From Candidatus Tokpelaia sp. JSC188 (GTDB lineage Bacteria; Pseudomonadota; Alphaproteobacteria; Rhizobiales; Rhizobiaceae), in NCBI GenBank assembly GCA_003331065.1, contig QENB01000005.1, positions 1-64,000 of the forward strand: a DNA stretch of 64,000 bases. Direction: 5' to 3'. Positions 40,185 through 49,820 of this stretch are shown piece by piece (position 1 is the stretch's first letter; every line of letters begins with the position of its first letter). A program made the translations under genes and the position numbers. Below the pieces are notes generated by a model, which was not told the origin of the DNA, ran no database searches, and saw only the letters and a program-made list of their open reading frames with translations.

Positions 40185-41567
40185 ATGATTCGTGTTCGTT
40201 TTGCTCCTTCTCCAACGGGCAATATTCATATTGGTAATGTCCGTATTGCATTTTTCAATTGGCTGTTTGCTATGCAGCAGAGCGGGCAATTTATTTTACG
40301 TTATGATGATACGGATGTTGAGCGCTCAAAGTCTGAATATGTTAATGGTATTGCAGAAGATCTTGAGTGGTTGGGTATCAAACCGGACAAGGTTTACTTT
40401 CAATCCAAGCGAGTGGAGCGTTATTGCAAGATTGCACAAAAACTTATAGAGACCGGATTTCTTTATCCTTGTTATGAGACCTTGGAAGAACTTAAATTAC
40501 AACGTAAAATCCGCCTTTCAAATAAGCTACCGCCTATCTATGGACGTGAGGCGCTTAAACTAACAACAGAGAAAAAGCAGGCATTTGAAGCGGATGGCAG
40601 ACGACCTTACTGGCGATTTCTTTTGCCTAATTTTTTTAATACACCTTTTGAACCGCAACGTACAGAAGTGCATTGGGATGATATCGTACGCGGGCCTCAG
40701 ATAATTGATCTTGCTTCTATATCTGACCCGGTTTTAATTCGTGCAGATGGAACATATCTTTATACGTTACCTTCAGTAGTTGATGATATGGATATGGGGA
40801 TAACACACGTTATCCGTGGAGATGACCATATAACCAATACTGCTGTACAAATTTCTATTTTCAAGGCATTAGGTGATATATCTACTATGCCAATTTTTGG
40901 TCATATCAATCTTCTAACAAGTGTATCAGGTGAAGGGCTTTCAAAACGCAAGGGAAATCTTGCCATCTGTAATTTGCGCAAAGCGGGAATTGAAGCAATA
41001 GCTATTGCATCTTTATCAGTGTTAATTGGTACATTAGAGAACATTGAACCGTATTCAACAATAAGAGCATTAGTTAAGCATTTTGATCTTTCTTTTGCTT
41101 CAAAGTCTGCGGCAAAATTTGATCTAACAGAGCTTGTCAATCTCAATCGTCGCATTATTTATAAATTGACATTTACAGATGTTCATAAACGTTTAACAGA
41201 AATGGGAATTACGGGAGAGAAAGTCAAAGCGTTTTGGCTAACTGTCCGTGAAAACCTTCACATATTAGCAGATGCACGAGATTGGTGGAAGATTATCACA
41301 GATTCTAACCTGCACTTTATATCATTCTCAGAAGTAGATCGCCATTTCTTTTATTTAGCTGCTGACCTTTTGCCGTATGAACCTTGGAATCGTAAAACTT
41401 GGCAGCAGTGGATAGAGCGTTTGAAAAAAGAAAGCGATAGAAAAGGAAAAGCCTTGTTCAAACCATTACGCCTTGCATTGACAGGGTGTGAGAGTGGACC
41501 TAAACTCGCGGATCTACTGCCGTTAATGGGGCGAAGACTCGTCGAAAAAAGATTAAAAACGGAATAG
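40185..41567 (+). CDS. gltX: Glutamate--tRNA ligase
   Basis: A 460-residue class I synthetase. The HIGH motif is RFAPSPTGNIHIGNVRIAFFNW and the KMSKS equivalent is GLSKRKGN (about residues 246-253). HVIRGDDHITNTAVQ is also typical. Alphaproteobacteria often carry two GluRS paralogues, so another copy may exist elsewhere. With gatB in the window and no glutaminyl-tRNA synthetase, a non-discriminating role feeding GatCAB is likely by family logic. It ends 31 bases before the convergent helicase gene. Confidence 0.95.
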   Translation: MIRVRFAPSPTGNIHIGNVRIAFFNWLFAMQQSGQFILRYDDTDVERSKSEYVNGIAEDLEWLGIKPDKVYFQSKRVERYCKIAQKLIETGFLYPCYETLEELKLQRKIRLSNKLPPIYGREALKLTTEKKQAFEADGRRPYWRFLLPNFFNTPFEPQRTEVHWDDIVRGPQIIDLASISDPVLIRADGTYLYTLPSVVDDMDMGITHVIRGDDHITNTAVQISIFKALGDISTMPIFGHINLLTSVSGEGLSKRKGNLAICNLRKAGIEAIAIASLSVLIGTLENIEPYSTIRALVKHFDLSFASKSAAKFDLTELVNLNRRIIYKLTFTDVHKRLTEMGITGEKVKAFWLTVRENLHILADARDWWKIITDSNLHFISFSEVDRHFFYLAADLLPYEPWNRKTWQQWIERLKKESDRKGKALFKPLRLALTGCESGPKLADLLPLMGRRLVEKRLKTE

Positions 41568-41598
41568 CATAAAGTATTATACTTACTTGATGGGATTT

Positions 41599-42948
41599 TT
41601 AATTGCAAGATATCGGAATTAACATAAAGGCTGGGATATCGTTACCAAATCCCACTATTGTTTCATTCTCCTGATTTTTTTTGTCTTTTAACGATAAATT
41701 ACTTTTTTCGCTCCTATCTTTTTGAATTATCCTTTGAGATTTGATTTGTTCAGCTTTGGTATGCTTTTCTTGATCGAATTGAGTCCATATGGATTCTTCA
41801 TAAAGCCACTCGATATTCTCACCATTCATTTTTTCAATAGCCTGTACATATTTTTTATCACTTTCTGTGACGATTGTAAAAGCCTTCCCTTGACGTCCCG
41901 CCCGTCCTGTCCGCCCGATACGATGCACATAATCTTCTGAACGAATCGGCACATCAAAATTAAACACATGGCTGACATCCGGTATATCCAATCCTCGGGC
42001 TGCAATATCCGAGGCAACCAGAAATTTAAGTTTGCCATCTTTAAAAGATGACAACATAGCCATACGGGTATGTTGGTCCATATCACCATGCAAGGCACCT
42101 GCATTGAAGTTATGTTTTACAAGTAAGCGAAAAAGTTCAGAAACATTGCGCTTACGGTTACAGAAAATGATTGCATTTTTCAATTCATGCTCTTCTATTT
42201 CGATAAGTCGGCGTAAAACATATTGTTTTTCCAATGGGTTAGAAGCAGATTTTATCAACCATTGGGTAATTGTACGTGCTGTTGATGCAAGTTGTGCAAT
42301 CTCAATTCTTTTAGGTGCATGCAAAAACTGTTCAGTTATCCTTATAATCTCCGGCGGCATGGTTGCTGAAAAAAACAAAGTCTGACGCGTAAGAGGAATA
42401 AGGTTGCAGATTCGCTCAATATCAAGAATAAATCCCATATCTAGCATCCGATCTGCTTCATCAATAACTAGAATTTCAACACCAGTTAACAACAATCTGC
42501 CTCGTTTAAAATGATCGAGAAAACGGCCTGGCGTGGCAATCAATACATCAGCACCACGCTCTAATTTGCGCTCCTGTTCTTCAAAAGAAACACCACCGAT
42601 AAGTAAAGCCAGACTCAGGTGGTGATTGATACCATATTGAGCAAAATTTTCTGCTACTTGTGCCGCTAATTCGCGTGTTGGTTCAAGGATAACTGTACGT
42701 GGCATGCGTGCCCGTGTTCGACCTTTTTCTAGCAGGGTTAACATTGGCAGCACAAAAGATGCTGTCTTACCTGTACCTGTTTGTGCTATGCCGAGAACGT
42801 CTTTGCGTTGCAATACATGTGGAATAACATCGAGTTGGATAGGAGTCGGTTTTTTATAACCTGCAACTTTAACAGCAGCCAGAACTTTTGTAGAAAGACT
42901 AAGATCAGAAAAGGTTGTCAGAGATGTTATTGTTTTTTTCTTGGTCAA
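41599..42948 (-). CDS. DEAD-box RNA helicase (RhlE-like)
   Basis: A 449-residue ATP-dependent RNA helicase. Visible motifs in order: the Q motif GYKKPTPIQ, Walker A AQTGTGKTASF, PTRELAAQ, the DEAD box VIDEADRMLDMGF, SAT (FFSATMPPEI), ARGLDIPDV and HRIGRTGRAGRQG. A basic, low-complexity tail of about 70 residues follows, as in RhlE-type proteins. Probable roles are ribosome assembly and mRNA turnover, perhaps in cold growth. The exact subgroup cannot be fixed by eye. Confidence 0.93.
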   Translation of the reverse strand: MTKKKTITSLTTFSDLSLSTKVLAAVKVAGYKKPTPIQLDVIPHVLQRKDVLGIAQTGTGKTASFVLPMLTLLEKGRTRARMPRTVILEPTRELAAQVAENFAQYGINHHLSLALLIGGVSFEEQERKLERGADVLIATPGRFLDHFKRGRLLLTGVEILVIDEADRMLDMGFILDIERICNLIPLTRQTLFFSATMPPEIIRITEQFLHAPKRIEIAQLASTARTITQWLIKSASNPLEKQYVLRRLIEIEEHELKNAIIFCNRKRNVSELFRLLVKHNFNAGALHGDMDQHTRMAMLSSFKDGKLKFLVASDIAARGLDIPDVSHVFNFDVPIRSEDYVHRIGRTGRAGRQGKAFTIVTESDKKYVQAIEKMNGENIEWLYEESIWTQFDQEKHTKAEQIKSQRIIQKDRSEKSNLSLKDKKNQENETIVGFGNDIPAFMLIPISCN

Positions 42949-43127
42949 TTTTTAGATTCTTACCCATATTTTGCGCAGACCATGAATAAATCCATAATAA
43001 AGTAAATATGCTGCACAGATTATTACCGACAAAATCGGCGTTACGGTTCTTGAATAGAAATGTCAACTATAGGTTTTTAAATGAAAGAAACCATTCTTTT
43101 TTTATAGAAAGACAAAAGTAATTATAT

Positions 43128-43886
43128 TTAATAGCGAAACTGTTCAGATAATATCCTTTCGTCCCAAGAATGATTGGAGTCGAACAAAATGCAACCCTTA
43201 ACATCCATAGCTGAGTTAATAATGACAGAATAGATTGACTTTACCTCAACATTGTCTGCTGCTACATTAACCGGGCGTTTTTTGCTTTCTAGAAGATCAA
43301 AACGTACTGTTACATTATTAGGGAGAAGAGCACCATGCCAACGTCGAGGGCGAAATGGACTAACTGGCGTTAGTGCCATCAGTGGTGCTATCAATGGAAG
43401 AATCGGTCCATGGGAAGAGAGGTTGTAGGCTGTTGATCCGGCAGGTGTTGCAACCATAATTCCGTCGCAGATTAATTCGTCCATACGCACTCTTTTATCT
43501 ACACTTATCTTTATTTTAGCTGCCTGATAAGATTGACGGAAAAGTGAAATCTCATTTATAGCAAGCGCTTCAATGCGACCAGTCAATTCAGATTCAGCAA
43601 TCATACGCAAAGGATGAATTTCTTCCTTGCGGGCTGCAGCAATCCTTTTTGAGAGCTTATTTTCTTTATATTTATTCATGAGAAAACCAACTGAACCGCG
43701 ATTCATCCCGTAAATTGGTATATTGCTATTCATAAAATCACGTAAAACTCGCAACATAGTGCCATCACCTCCCAGAACAACAATAACATCTGTCTCATCT
43801 GAAGAGGTTTGACCATATTTTTTGATCAATTTTCTGCCAGCCTGTATAGCAGCTTCTGTTCTACTTGTAACAAAATGAAATTTCAT
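43128..43886 (-). CDS. nadK: NAD kinase
   Basis: A 252-residue kinase making NADP from NAD. VVLGGDGTMLRVLRDF is the GGDGT motif with the catalytic Asp. GMNRGSVGFLMN, the NE/D motif region ALAINEISLFR, and GIMVATPAGSTAYNLSSHGPILP (shown in part by TPAGSTAYNLS) are characteristic. GTG lies one codon upstream; the ATG at 43886 is preferred. The length is normal for rhizobial NadK. Confidence 0.95.
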   Translation of the reverse strand: MKFHFVTSRTEAAIQAGRKLIKKYGQTSSDETDVIVVLGGDGTMLRVLRDFMNSNIPIYGMNRGSVGFLMNKYKENKLSKRIAAARKEEIHPLRMIAESELTGRIEALAINEISLFRQSYQAAKIKISVDKRVRMDELICDGIMVATPAGSTAYNLSSHGPILPLIAPLMALTPVSPFRPRRWHGALLPNNVTVRFDLLESKKRPVNVAADNVEVKSIYSVIINSAMDVKGCILFDSNHSWDERILSEQFRY

Positions 43887-44023
43887 CACAAGACTCTACC
43901 TAATAAATTATCAAAAAAAAGATATTTTTTTGCAGGTAAAAATATATGATCAAATAGAAAAACAATTTAAGTAGAATAATCGATGATGATTGTAGTACTG
44001 CGTATAACAATCTTTAAAGGGGG

Positions 44024-44926
44024 TTATCTCATTTTCTTAAGAGCATAACTGCCCGGAGTGGCTGGGAAAACAACAACACGATTGCCATTAATAAAAGTAC
44101 GGTGTTGAATATGAGCATAGACAGCCCGCGCAAGGACTTGTGATTCAATATCTCTACCGATGGCAATATAATCATCAGAGTTTTGTGCGTGAGTAATGCG
44201 AGCTACATCCTGCTCGATAATTGGACCTTCATCCAGATCGGCTGTCACATAATGTGCTGTAGCACCAATGAGCTTAACACCACGTTGATATGCTTGCTTG
44301 TAGGCGTGAGCTCCTTTAAAACTAGGCAAAAAAGAATGGTGTATGTTGATAATTTTTCCTTTCATTTCATGGCATAGTTCTTCTGAAAGAATCTGCATAT
44401 AACGTGTGAGTATAATAAGCTCTGCACTGCTTTTTCGGATAATTTCCCGTAGTTTTTGCTCAGCTTCACGTTTTGTCTCCTTTGTTATGTTAATATGGTA
44501 GAATGGAATATCGTAGTCGACAATCGCTTTTCGGTAGTCAAGATGATTGGATACAATCCCGACAATATCAATTAAAAGAGCACCAACCTGCCATCGGTAC
44601 AGCAGATCGTTAAGACAATGGCCAAAACGTGAAACCATAAGAATGACTTTCATTCGTTCATGTTCATTGTGAAAGCTTGCTTTCATGGAAAATTTTTTGC
44701 AGATGTCGGCAAAACCTTTTGACAATTCTTGTAACGTTACACCTTCTTCGCTTATAAAAGTAACGCGCATAAAAAATTTCCCGGTTTCAAGATCATCAAA
44801 CTGGGAAGAGTCAACAATATTGCAGCCATTTATTACAAGGTAAGATGAAATATCGGCAACAATACCCCTTTTCGAATAACATGATATAGTCAAGATAAGT
44901 CGATTTACTTCGTGCTTGCTTTGCAT
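44024..44926 (-). CDS. purU: Formyltetrahydrofolate deformylase
   Basis: A 300-residue enzyme that hydrolyses 10-formyl-THF to formate and THF, balancing one-carbon pools and supplying formate. The N-terminal ACT domain has YLVINGCNIVDSSQFDD and GKFFMRVTF. The C-terminal formyltransferase-fold domain has IINIHHSFLPSFKGAHAYKQA with the catalytic Asn/His, then GATAHYVTADLDEGPIIEQDV with the Asp. The frame extends to a TTG at 44935, but the ATG at 44926 is the likely start. Confidence 0.95.
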   Translation of the reverse strand: MQSKHEVNRLILTISCYSKRGIVADISSYLVINGCNIVDSSQFDDLETGKFFMRVTFISEEGVTLQELSKGFADICKKFSMKASFHNEHERMKVILMVSRFGHCLNDLLYRWQVGALLIDIVGIVSNHLDYRKAIVDYDIPFYHINITKETKREAEQKLREIIRKSSAELIILTRYMQILSEELCHEMKGKIINIHHSFLPSFKGAHAYKQAYQRGVKLIGATAHYVTADLDEGPIIEQDVARITHAQNSDDYIAIGRDIESQVLARAVYAHIQHRTFINGNRVVVFPATPGSYALKKMR

Positions 44927-45055
44927 AAAACCCAATCGAAATAATGCGCTCCATAATCAGAGGATGCTAATATAAGATGAAGAATACTTCCATTGCCATT
45001 TGATTCTAAACAAGCCGATTGAATCAGCTAACCTAGCTTCCAAGCAACCCTATCG

Positions 45056-46264
45056 CTAACTCTCATTTTGTGATGAGAGTTTTATATTAGTTTTGGTTCG
45101 AATCAGTTCTTCCTGCAAAATCTTTTCAAAACTTTCTTTTGCAGGTTGATCCGTTATCCGGAAACCTAGTTGCTGTCTTTTTTGCGATTCACTTTTTACT
45201 GATTCCATGTGTGGATTTGATTTATAAGAAGCATCATCTGCGAAGCTCATGAAATTGTCATCTTGAACTGATACTGAATCGCTGGTACTATTACTCATCA
45301 TGGTCAGTGCTGGTGAAGTTAGGCTTTGCTCTGGATTAGCTAAGTAGGGAGTAATACGATTACCTGTGCCATCAAGGTGTCCGGTGATTGTTATCGGTCT
45401 AGGGATAACACCACCATTCTGCTGGATATGAAAAGAAGATGACATTTCCGGTTTATGTCGGTGTTCGCTTGATGGAAATGCCGCTTCTTTTTGATGCACA
45501 ACAGATGTTTTATTAGCGATAGAGTAATTAACTGGGTACTCTTTATCCGTATAAGAAGGATGCTGACGAAACTGAACCGGAGACATTTCAGACCATCGAC
45601 TAACGTCAAGAGAGGGAATGCTGTTCTTAGGTAAAATACGTTTCACAGGTTGCTCCGCACCAACATTCACAGAGGACGGGGAACCCTCTACCATAGGAAT
45701 ATCCAATGAAGGAGAAATTTGCAAACCTGGATCTTTCTGCTGCATAGTTGCACTTTTAAGGGCTTCAGGCATATCTTTAGACGAAGTAGCGATCGCTGGA
45801 GAATCAGGTACAGACACCTGCACTGTATATCCTTTTGCTTGATTTGTAGAAGCAGATTGGATTTTAGTAACCTCCTTCAACTGAGATAGGGGGGGTGCTT
45901 TAATTCCTGGTTTACTACCTGCTTTTGATGATGATGAATGAATTGGATTTTCATGTACTGCAGGGACTTTTGATACACTAATATTGTGTTCAATAATTAT
46001 ATCACCATGTCCTCCTAAAAGAATAAGGTGTTCAACAGTATCACGACGGACCAGCACAATGCGACGACTATCGTCTATAGGAACAATGTCACACACTGAA
46101 AGCCGGACAGAACGTTTTTTTCTAATTAGGGCATTTTTATTTAATTTACGAAAAAGGGTAAAACACAGCCATGCAATAGCAAAAAAAACAGTACATATAG
46201 CAATAAAACGGCTGACGATACCCATCGCATCTGCGCTAATTTGAGTACCCAGCCAAGCATCCAT
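45056..46264 (-). CDS. FliO-domain membrane protein with long low-complexity tail
   Basis: A 402-residue protein divergent from cckA. Residues about 14-38 form one membrane helix. Residues about 50-95 match the FliO pattern: RLSVCDIVPIDDSRRIVLVRR followed by EHLILLGGHGDIIIEHNI. FliO is an assembly factor of the flagellar export apparatus, but FliO-like proteins also occur next to cckA in rhizobia without other flagellar genes nearby. The remaining 300 residues are rich in Ser, Pro, Gln and Lys and look disordered. No other flagellar gene is in the window, so a flagellar role is not shown. Confidence 0.7.
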   Translation of the reverse strand: MDAWLGTQISADAMGIVSRFIAICTVFFAIAWLCFTLFRKLNKNALIRKKRSVRLSVCDIVPIDDSRRIVLVRRDTVEHLILLGGHGDIIIEHNISVSKVPAVHENPIHSSSSKAGSKPGIKAPPLSQLKEVTKIQSASTNQAKGYTVQVSVPDSPAIATSSKDMPEALKSATMQQKDPGLQISPSLDIPMVEGSPSSVNVGAEQPVKRILPKNSIPSLDVSRWSEMSPVQFRQHPSYTDKEYPVNYSIANKTSVVHQKEAAFPSSEHRHKPEMSSSFHIQQNGGVIPRPITITGHLDGTGNRITPYLANPEQSLTSPALTMMSNSTSDSVSVQDDNFMSFADDASYKSNPHMESVKSESQKRQQLGFRITDQPAKESFEKILQEELIRTKTNIKLSSQNES

Positions 46265-46479
46265 TTAATTTCTCTACCCTACTTTAAAACTAACGAATTT
46301 CAAAACAGAATAATACACATCTTTTAGATAAAACGCAAGAATTAATAGATACTCGAAAGTTTTTCGCAAAACGTGTTAATTTACAATCAACTTGTTTTGA
46401 AATATTGAAGATAGAAAAGAGAGTTTATTTTGCAAAACATCAAGGGCATTTTGGCAGGTGGAAGTTGATGTATTAACTC

Positions 46480-48846
46480 ATGTTTGGTAGTAGGACCGTC
46501 CTCTGGCAATTCGTGTCAACCTGTCTAGTTCTGATTGATGGCGGACTTATTTGTTTGGCCTCTCATCATCTCTTGGGCGAGCAATTAGTGATTATTATAC
46601 TGAGCGGCTGTGCTGCAATTGGGATATTTTTTTTATTGTGTAGTGCTTTTGGTATTTGTCGTTTTGTATTGGATGATCCACACACAATGCATGCGACTCA
46701 TATCCTGAATCAGCTGCCTGATGCTATCGCTTTTACCAGCGAAGCTGGAAGAATGCTTTATACCAATAGCGCTTATAGGCACTTGAGCGGTACAAAGGTT
46801 TTGCCGTTAGAGGCTTTATTTTCCGCTGATAAAAAGATCTCTAAGGCTATTTATCGGCTTAATATGGCTGCAAAAGAGGGGCGTATCGCCTCGTGTAAAA
46901 TAAAACAACCCAACAACCTTATTGCACAAGATAAAAGACGGCAAAGGAAAGGCAAATTCATTTACTCGATGACAGTAAAACCATTCGAAATTAGCGGGAA
47001 TAGGATGCTTATATGGATAATCTCTGATCTAACTGAAGAGCACAAAAGAGAGGAGATTTTTATCAGTAATATTGAAAATAAAAAAGCAATTCCTAAGCAG
47101 ATAGCAACGCAGGGAGAAGCTTGCAAAGCAAAAGAAAAACGTGACGTAGGCAATAGAAAGAAAGCCGGAGAAATAAAGTTTTATGTTATGAATCCTATTT
47201 CTTGTAGAACAAGGTGTACTTTATCGCTGCTACAGGCAGGCTTTCTGAAAGATACTATGATTGAAAGTGCTTTTACACTGAATAAATCTATCAGTGCTAA
47301 GCAGAGTAAGATATGGTTTGATGATTATTTTGATATCAGCCCTATTGCCTTAGCCATCATAGATCATAATAGGGTGGTAGAACGTGCAAATTCACGTTTT
47401 TTAATGCTTTTTAAGCTAAAAGAATCTTCTACAAGGAACAATCTTAATTTTATTTTTTCATTGGAATTACAGGATCAAAAACGGGTAAAAGAAGCCATAC
47501 AGCAAATTTTTGTTGATAGAAGTATCATTATTCCTCCAATCGATGCTGCGCTTATCGGGGAAAAAAAGAGGTATGTCCGTCTTTATATCAGTTCTGTCAT
47601 CCGGAATGGAATGGGTTCTTGTATCATCTCTGTGATTGAAATCACAGAACAACGTGCGCTTGAACAACAGATGGAGCAGAGTCAGAAAATGCAAGCTGTG
47701 GGACAGCTTGCTGGTGGTATTGCCCATGATTTTAATAATGTGCTCACAGCAATTATTATGTCTTGTGACCTTCTTCTTTGCAATCATCGAAGCTCTGATC
47801 CTTCACATCCAGATATTATGAATATCAAAAACAATGCCAACCGAGCAGCCTCCCTTGTGCGTCAGTTGCTAGCATTTTCGCGTCGTCAAACCTTACGTCC
47901 TGAGATCCTAGATATGACTGATATATTAGCAGATTTACGGATGTTATTTATCCGGCTTATTGGTAATAGTATCCAATTGCATATTGAACATGGGCGCTCT
48001 CTATGGTCAATTAAGGCTGATCAAGCAGAGCTTGAGCGTGCTATCATGAATCTCGTTATTAATGCACGTGATGCCATGCCGCAAGGCGGAAAGCTGACAA
48101 TAAGAACTGCTAATATTACGGAGCAAGAAAGTCTTTGGTTGGGTTACAAAGATTTTCAGGTTGGCAATTATGTATTGATTGAGATAAGCGATACGGGTAC
48201 GGGTATTGCAGAAGATGTTCTTGGAAAAATCTTTGATCCGTTTTTCACTACAAAAGACGTTGGTAAGGGAACAGGATTGGGATTATCCATGGTCTATGGT
48301 ATAGTTACTCAGACAGGAGGGCATATCTATTGTGATTCTGAGCTAGGGAAAGGTACAGTTTTCAGAATTTATTTACCACATCATATTCAAGATCAAGATA
48401 ATGCGCACAAAGAGAAAGAACAGAAAAAAAACAGAAAAGCAGATGATAATCAATCAGTTGATCTGTCAGGTTCTGCAAATGTTCTCTTGGTTGAAGATGA
48501 AGATTCCGTGCGAATAGGTGGTGTAAAAGCCTTGCAATCGCGTGGTTATACGGTATTTGCAGCCGCTAGTGGTCTTGAGGCTTGGAGAATTATTAAAGAG
48601 CGGAAAGGTAAGGTTGACATTGTTATTTCTGATGTTATTATGCCTGAAATGGATGGTCCGACTTTATTTAAGAAGCTGCGTGCACGTTTTCCTGCAATAA
48701 AATTCATTTTTGTTTCAGGCTATGCGCAGGATGCATTTTCTAGAAATCTTCCAGAGGAAGCGGCATTTGCATTTTTGGTAAAACCTTTTTCTCTTAAACA
48801 ACTAGCAGAGACAGTTAAAAAAATGTTGAATGGAAAGATTCCATAA
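46480..48846 (+). CDS. cckA: Hybrid sensor histidine kinase CckA
   Basis: A 788-residue hybrid kinase. Two membrane helices (about residues 8-30 and 35-57) are followed by PAS-like sensor regions (about 70-190 and 285-390). The HisKA domain has [19 protein letters not shown] with H416. The HATPase domain has [23 protein letters not shown] and [15 protein letters not shown]. The C-terminal receiver domain has VLLVEDED (acidic pocket), phospho-acceptor D718 in [12 protein letters not shown], and VKPF. In alphaproteobacteria CckA feeds phosphate through ChpT to the cell-cycle regulator CtrA and to CpdR; neither gene is here. Domain order and motifs are the basis for the name. Confidence 0.92.
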   Translation: MFGSRTVLWQFVSTCLVLIDGGLICLASHHLLGEQLVIIILSGCAAIGIFFLLCSAFGICRFVLDDPHTMHATHILNQLPDAIAFTSEAGRMLYTNSAYRHLSGTKVLPLEALFSADKKISKAIYRLNMAAKEGRIASCKIKQPNNLIAQDKRRQRKGKFIYSMTVKPFEISGNRMLIWIISDLTEEHKREEIFISNIENKKAIPKQIATQGEACKAKEKRDVGNRKKAGEIKFYVMNPISCRTRCTLSLLQAGFLKDTMIESAFTLNKSISAKQSKIWFDDYFDISPIALAIIDHNRVVERANSRFLMLFKLKESSTRNNLNFIFSLELQDQKRVKEAIQQIFVDRSIIIPPIDAALIGEKKRYVRLYISSVIRNGMGSCIISVIEITEQRALEQQMEQSQKMQAVGQLAGGIAHDFNNVLTAIIMSCDLLLCNHRSSDPSHPDIMNIKNNANRAASLVRQLLAFSRRQTLRPEILDMTDILADLRMLFIRLIGNSIQLHIEHGRSLWSIKADQAELERAIMNLVINARDAMPQGGKLTIRTANITEQESLWLGYKDFQVGNYVLIEISDTGTGIAEDVLGKIFDPFFTTKDVGKGTGLGLSMVYGIVTQTGGHIYCDSELGKGTVFRIYLPHHIQDQDNAHKEKEQKKNRKADDNQSVDLSGSANVLLVEDEDSVRIGGVKALQSRGYTVFAAASGLEAWRIIKERKGKVDIVISDVIMPEMDGPTLFKKLRARFPAIKFIFVSGYAQDAFSRNLPEEAAFAFLVKPFSLKQLAETVKKMLNGKIP

Positions 48847-48879
48847 GAAAAAGTCCTGGTTACATTTGTGATGTTTGAG

Positions 48880-48905
48880 AGTCCAGGTATGAAGGACTTG
48901 TTTTT
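48880..48905 (+). terminator. Candidate terminator after cckA
   Basis: AGTCC (48880-48884) pairs with GGACT (48894-48898) across a 9-base loop and is followed by TGTTTTT, 34 to 60 bases after the cckA stop. A wider pairing AAGTCCT (48851-48857) with AGGACTT is possible instead. The stem is short. Confidence 0.4.
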
Positions 48906-49204
48906 ACTTTCGCTAAGGAAACTTACTATATTCTAGTAATCTGTATGAGTATTTTAAGTTGAAAAGGTCTGCTATCTAGGTTATTTATAAAATCTCGCAC
49001 AGGTTTTTTGCATCTATCAGATTAAACATTTTAAACTCTGCAACACTTAATATTCAGATTTATATTTTTTATCTTGAAGATGGTTTGTTTATCAGTTAAT
49101 TGAATTTAAAAAGCGGATTCTTTGTCTGAATATCATGGCATAAAGTATAACATTAAATAGCTTTTGCAATTTTATTTCACGTTCACTCATGACGTCTTTC
49201 TGTT

Positions 49205-49224
49205 TATAGGATAAAAATCCTATA
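49205..49224. repeat. Perfect hairpin, 8-bp stem with AAAA loop
   Basis: TATAGGAT (49205-49212) and ATCCTATA (49217-49224) are exact reverse complements around AAAA. No T-run follows on either strand, so it is not a standard terminator. Function unknown. Confidence 0.4.
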
Positions 49225-49820
49225 CATGAGGATCGTCTATTATGTGAAGAATGAAGTAACTTTGTTTATGAATTTTAACAGCGGTGCGACCAGTTACAAC
49301 TCTGATATAAACGACTAAATACTAGCTTATTTCAGCGGTTCTATCCAGTAGTTATTGAGATTGTGGTGTTAATTTCTGTTTTCACTGCCTTTAACCTAAA
49401 AGAAAATGGTAATAATCACCCGTTGTTTTTAACAAGCGTGAAGAGAGTTACTTCCTTTATCAAATCGATTTTGTTGTGGCTTATTGCCTAATTCTGTATT
49501 TAGTTTAATTAAGTTCGGGATCGTATTCAGCAATGGCAAAAAAATTACCTGTTGTGGGAATAGAAATTTTTGTCTTATACAAGATCTATCAGTTGATATA
49601 TGCCAGTATCTGATGGATGATCATAAAGGATAGCCGTTTTAATATAATCTTTGAGTACAGTAGTTTGTCATCGGCAGGATGTTTTTCGTATCTTTTATTG
49701 TGATAAACGATTCTCGGATTATTGATATAAAATCTTTAAGCATAAGCTATTCATAGAATAGGAATGCGTGATGGCTTATTTTCTATGGGTAGTATAGGTG
49801 GTGTGGGTAAAGTAAGATTA

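Larger units (their letters stand above)
48847..49820. other. Nearly 1 kb without a convincing gene
   Basis: Stops are frequent in all frames and I recognise no protein fragment, tRNA or known structural RNA. Besides the cckA terminator it contains a perfect 8-bp hairpin with an AAAA loop at 49205-49224. It lies between cckA (plus) and a minus-strand gene that ends at 49821, so it separates convergent genes and need not hold promoters for either. It may be a graveyard of a lost gene or hold an unlisted small RNA. Confidence 0.5.

Noticed and set aside
46376..46390. CtrA-like site TTAA-N7-TCAA upstream of cckA
   Set aside because: One mismatch from TTAA-N7-TTAA, but such matches are expected by chance in DNA this AT-rich; no second site supports it.
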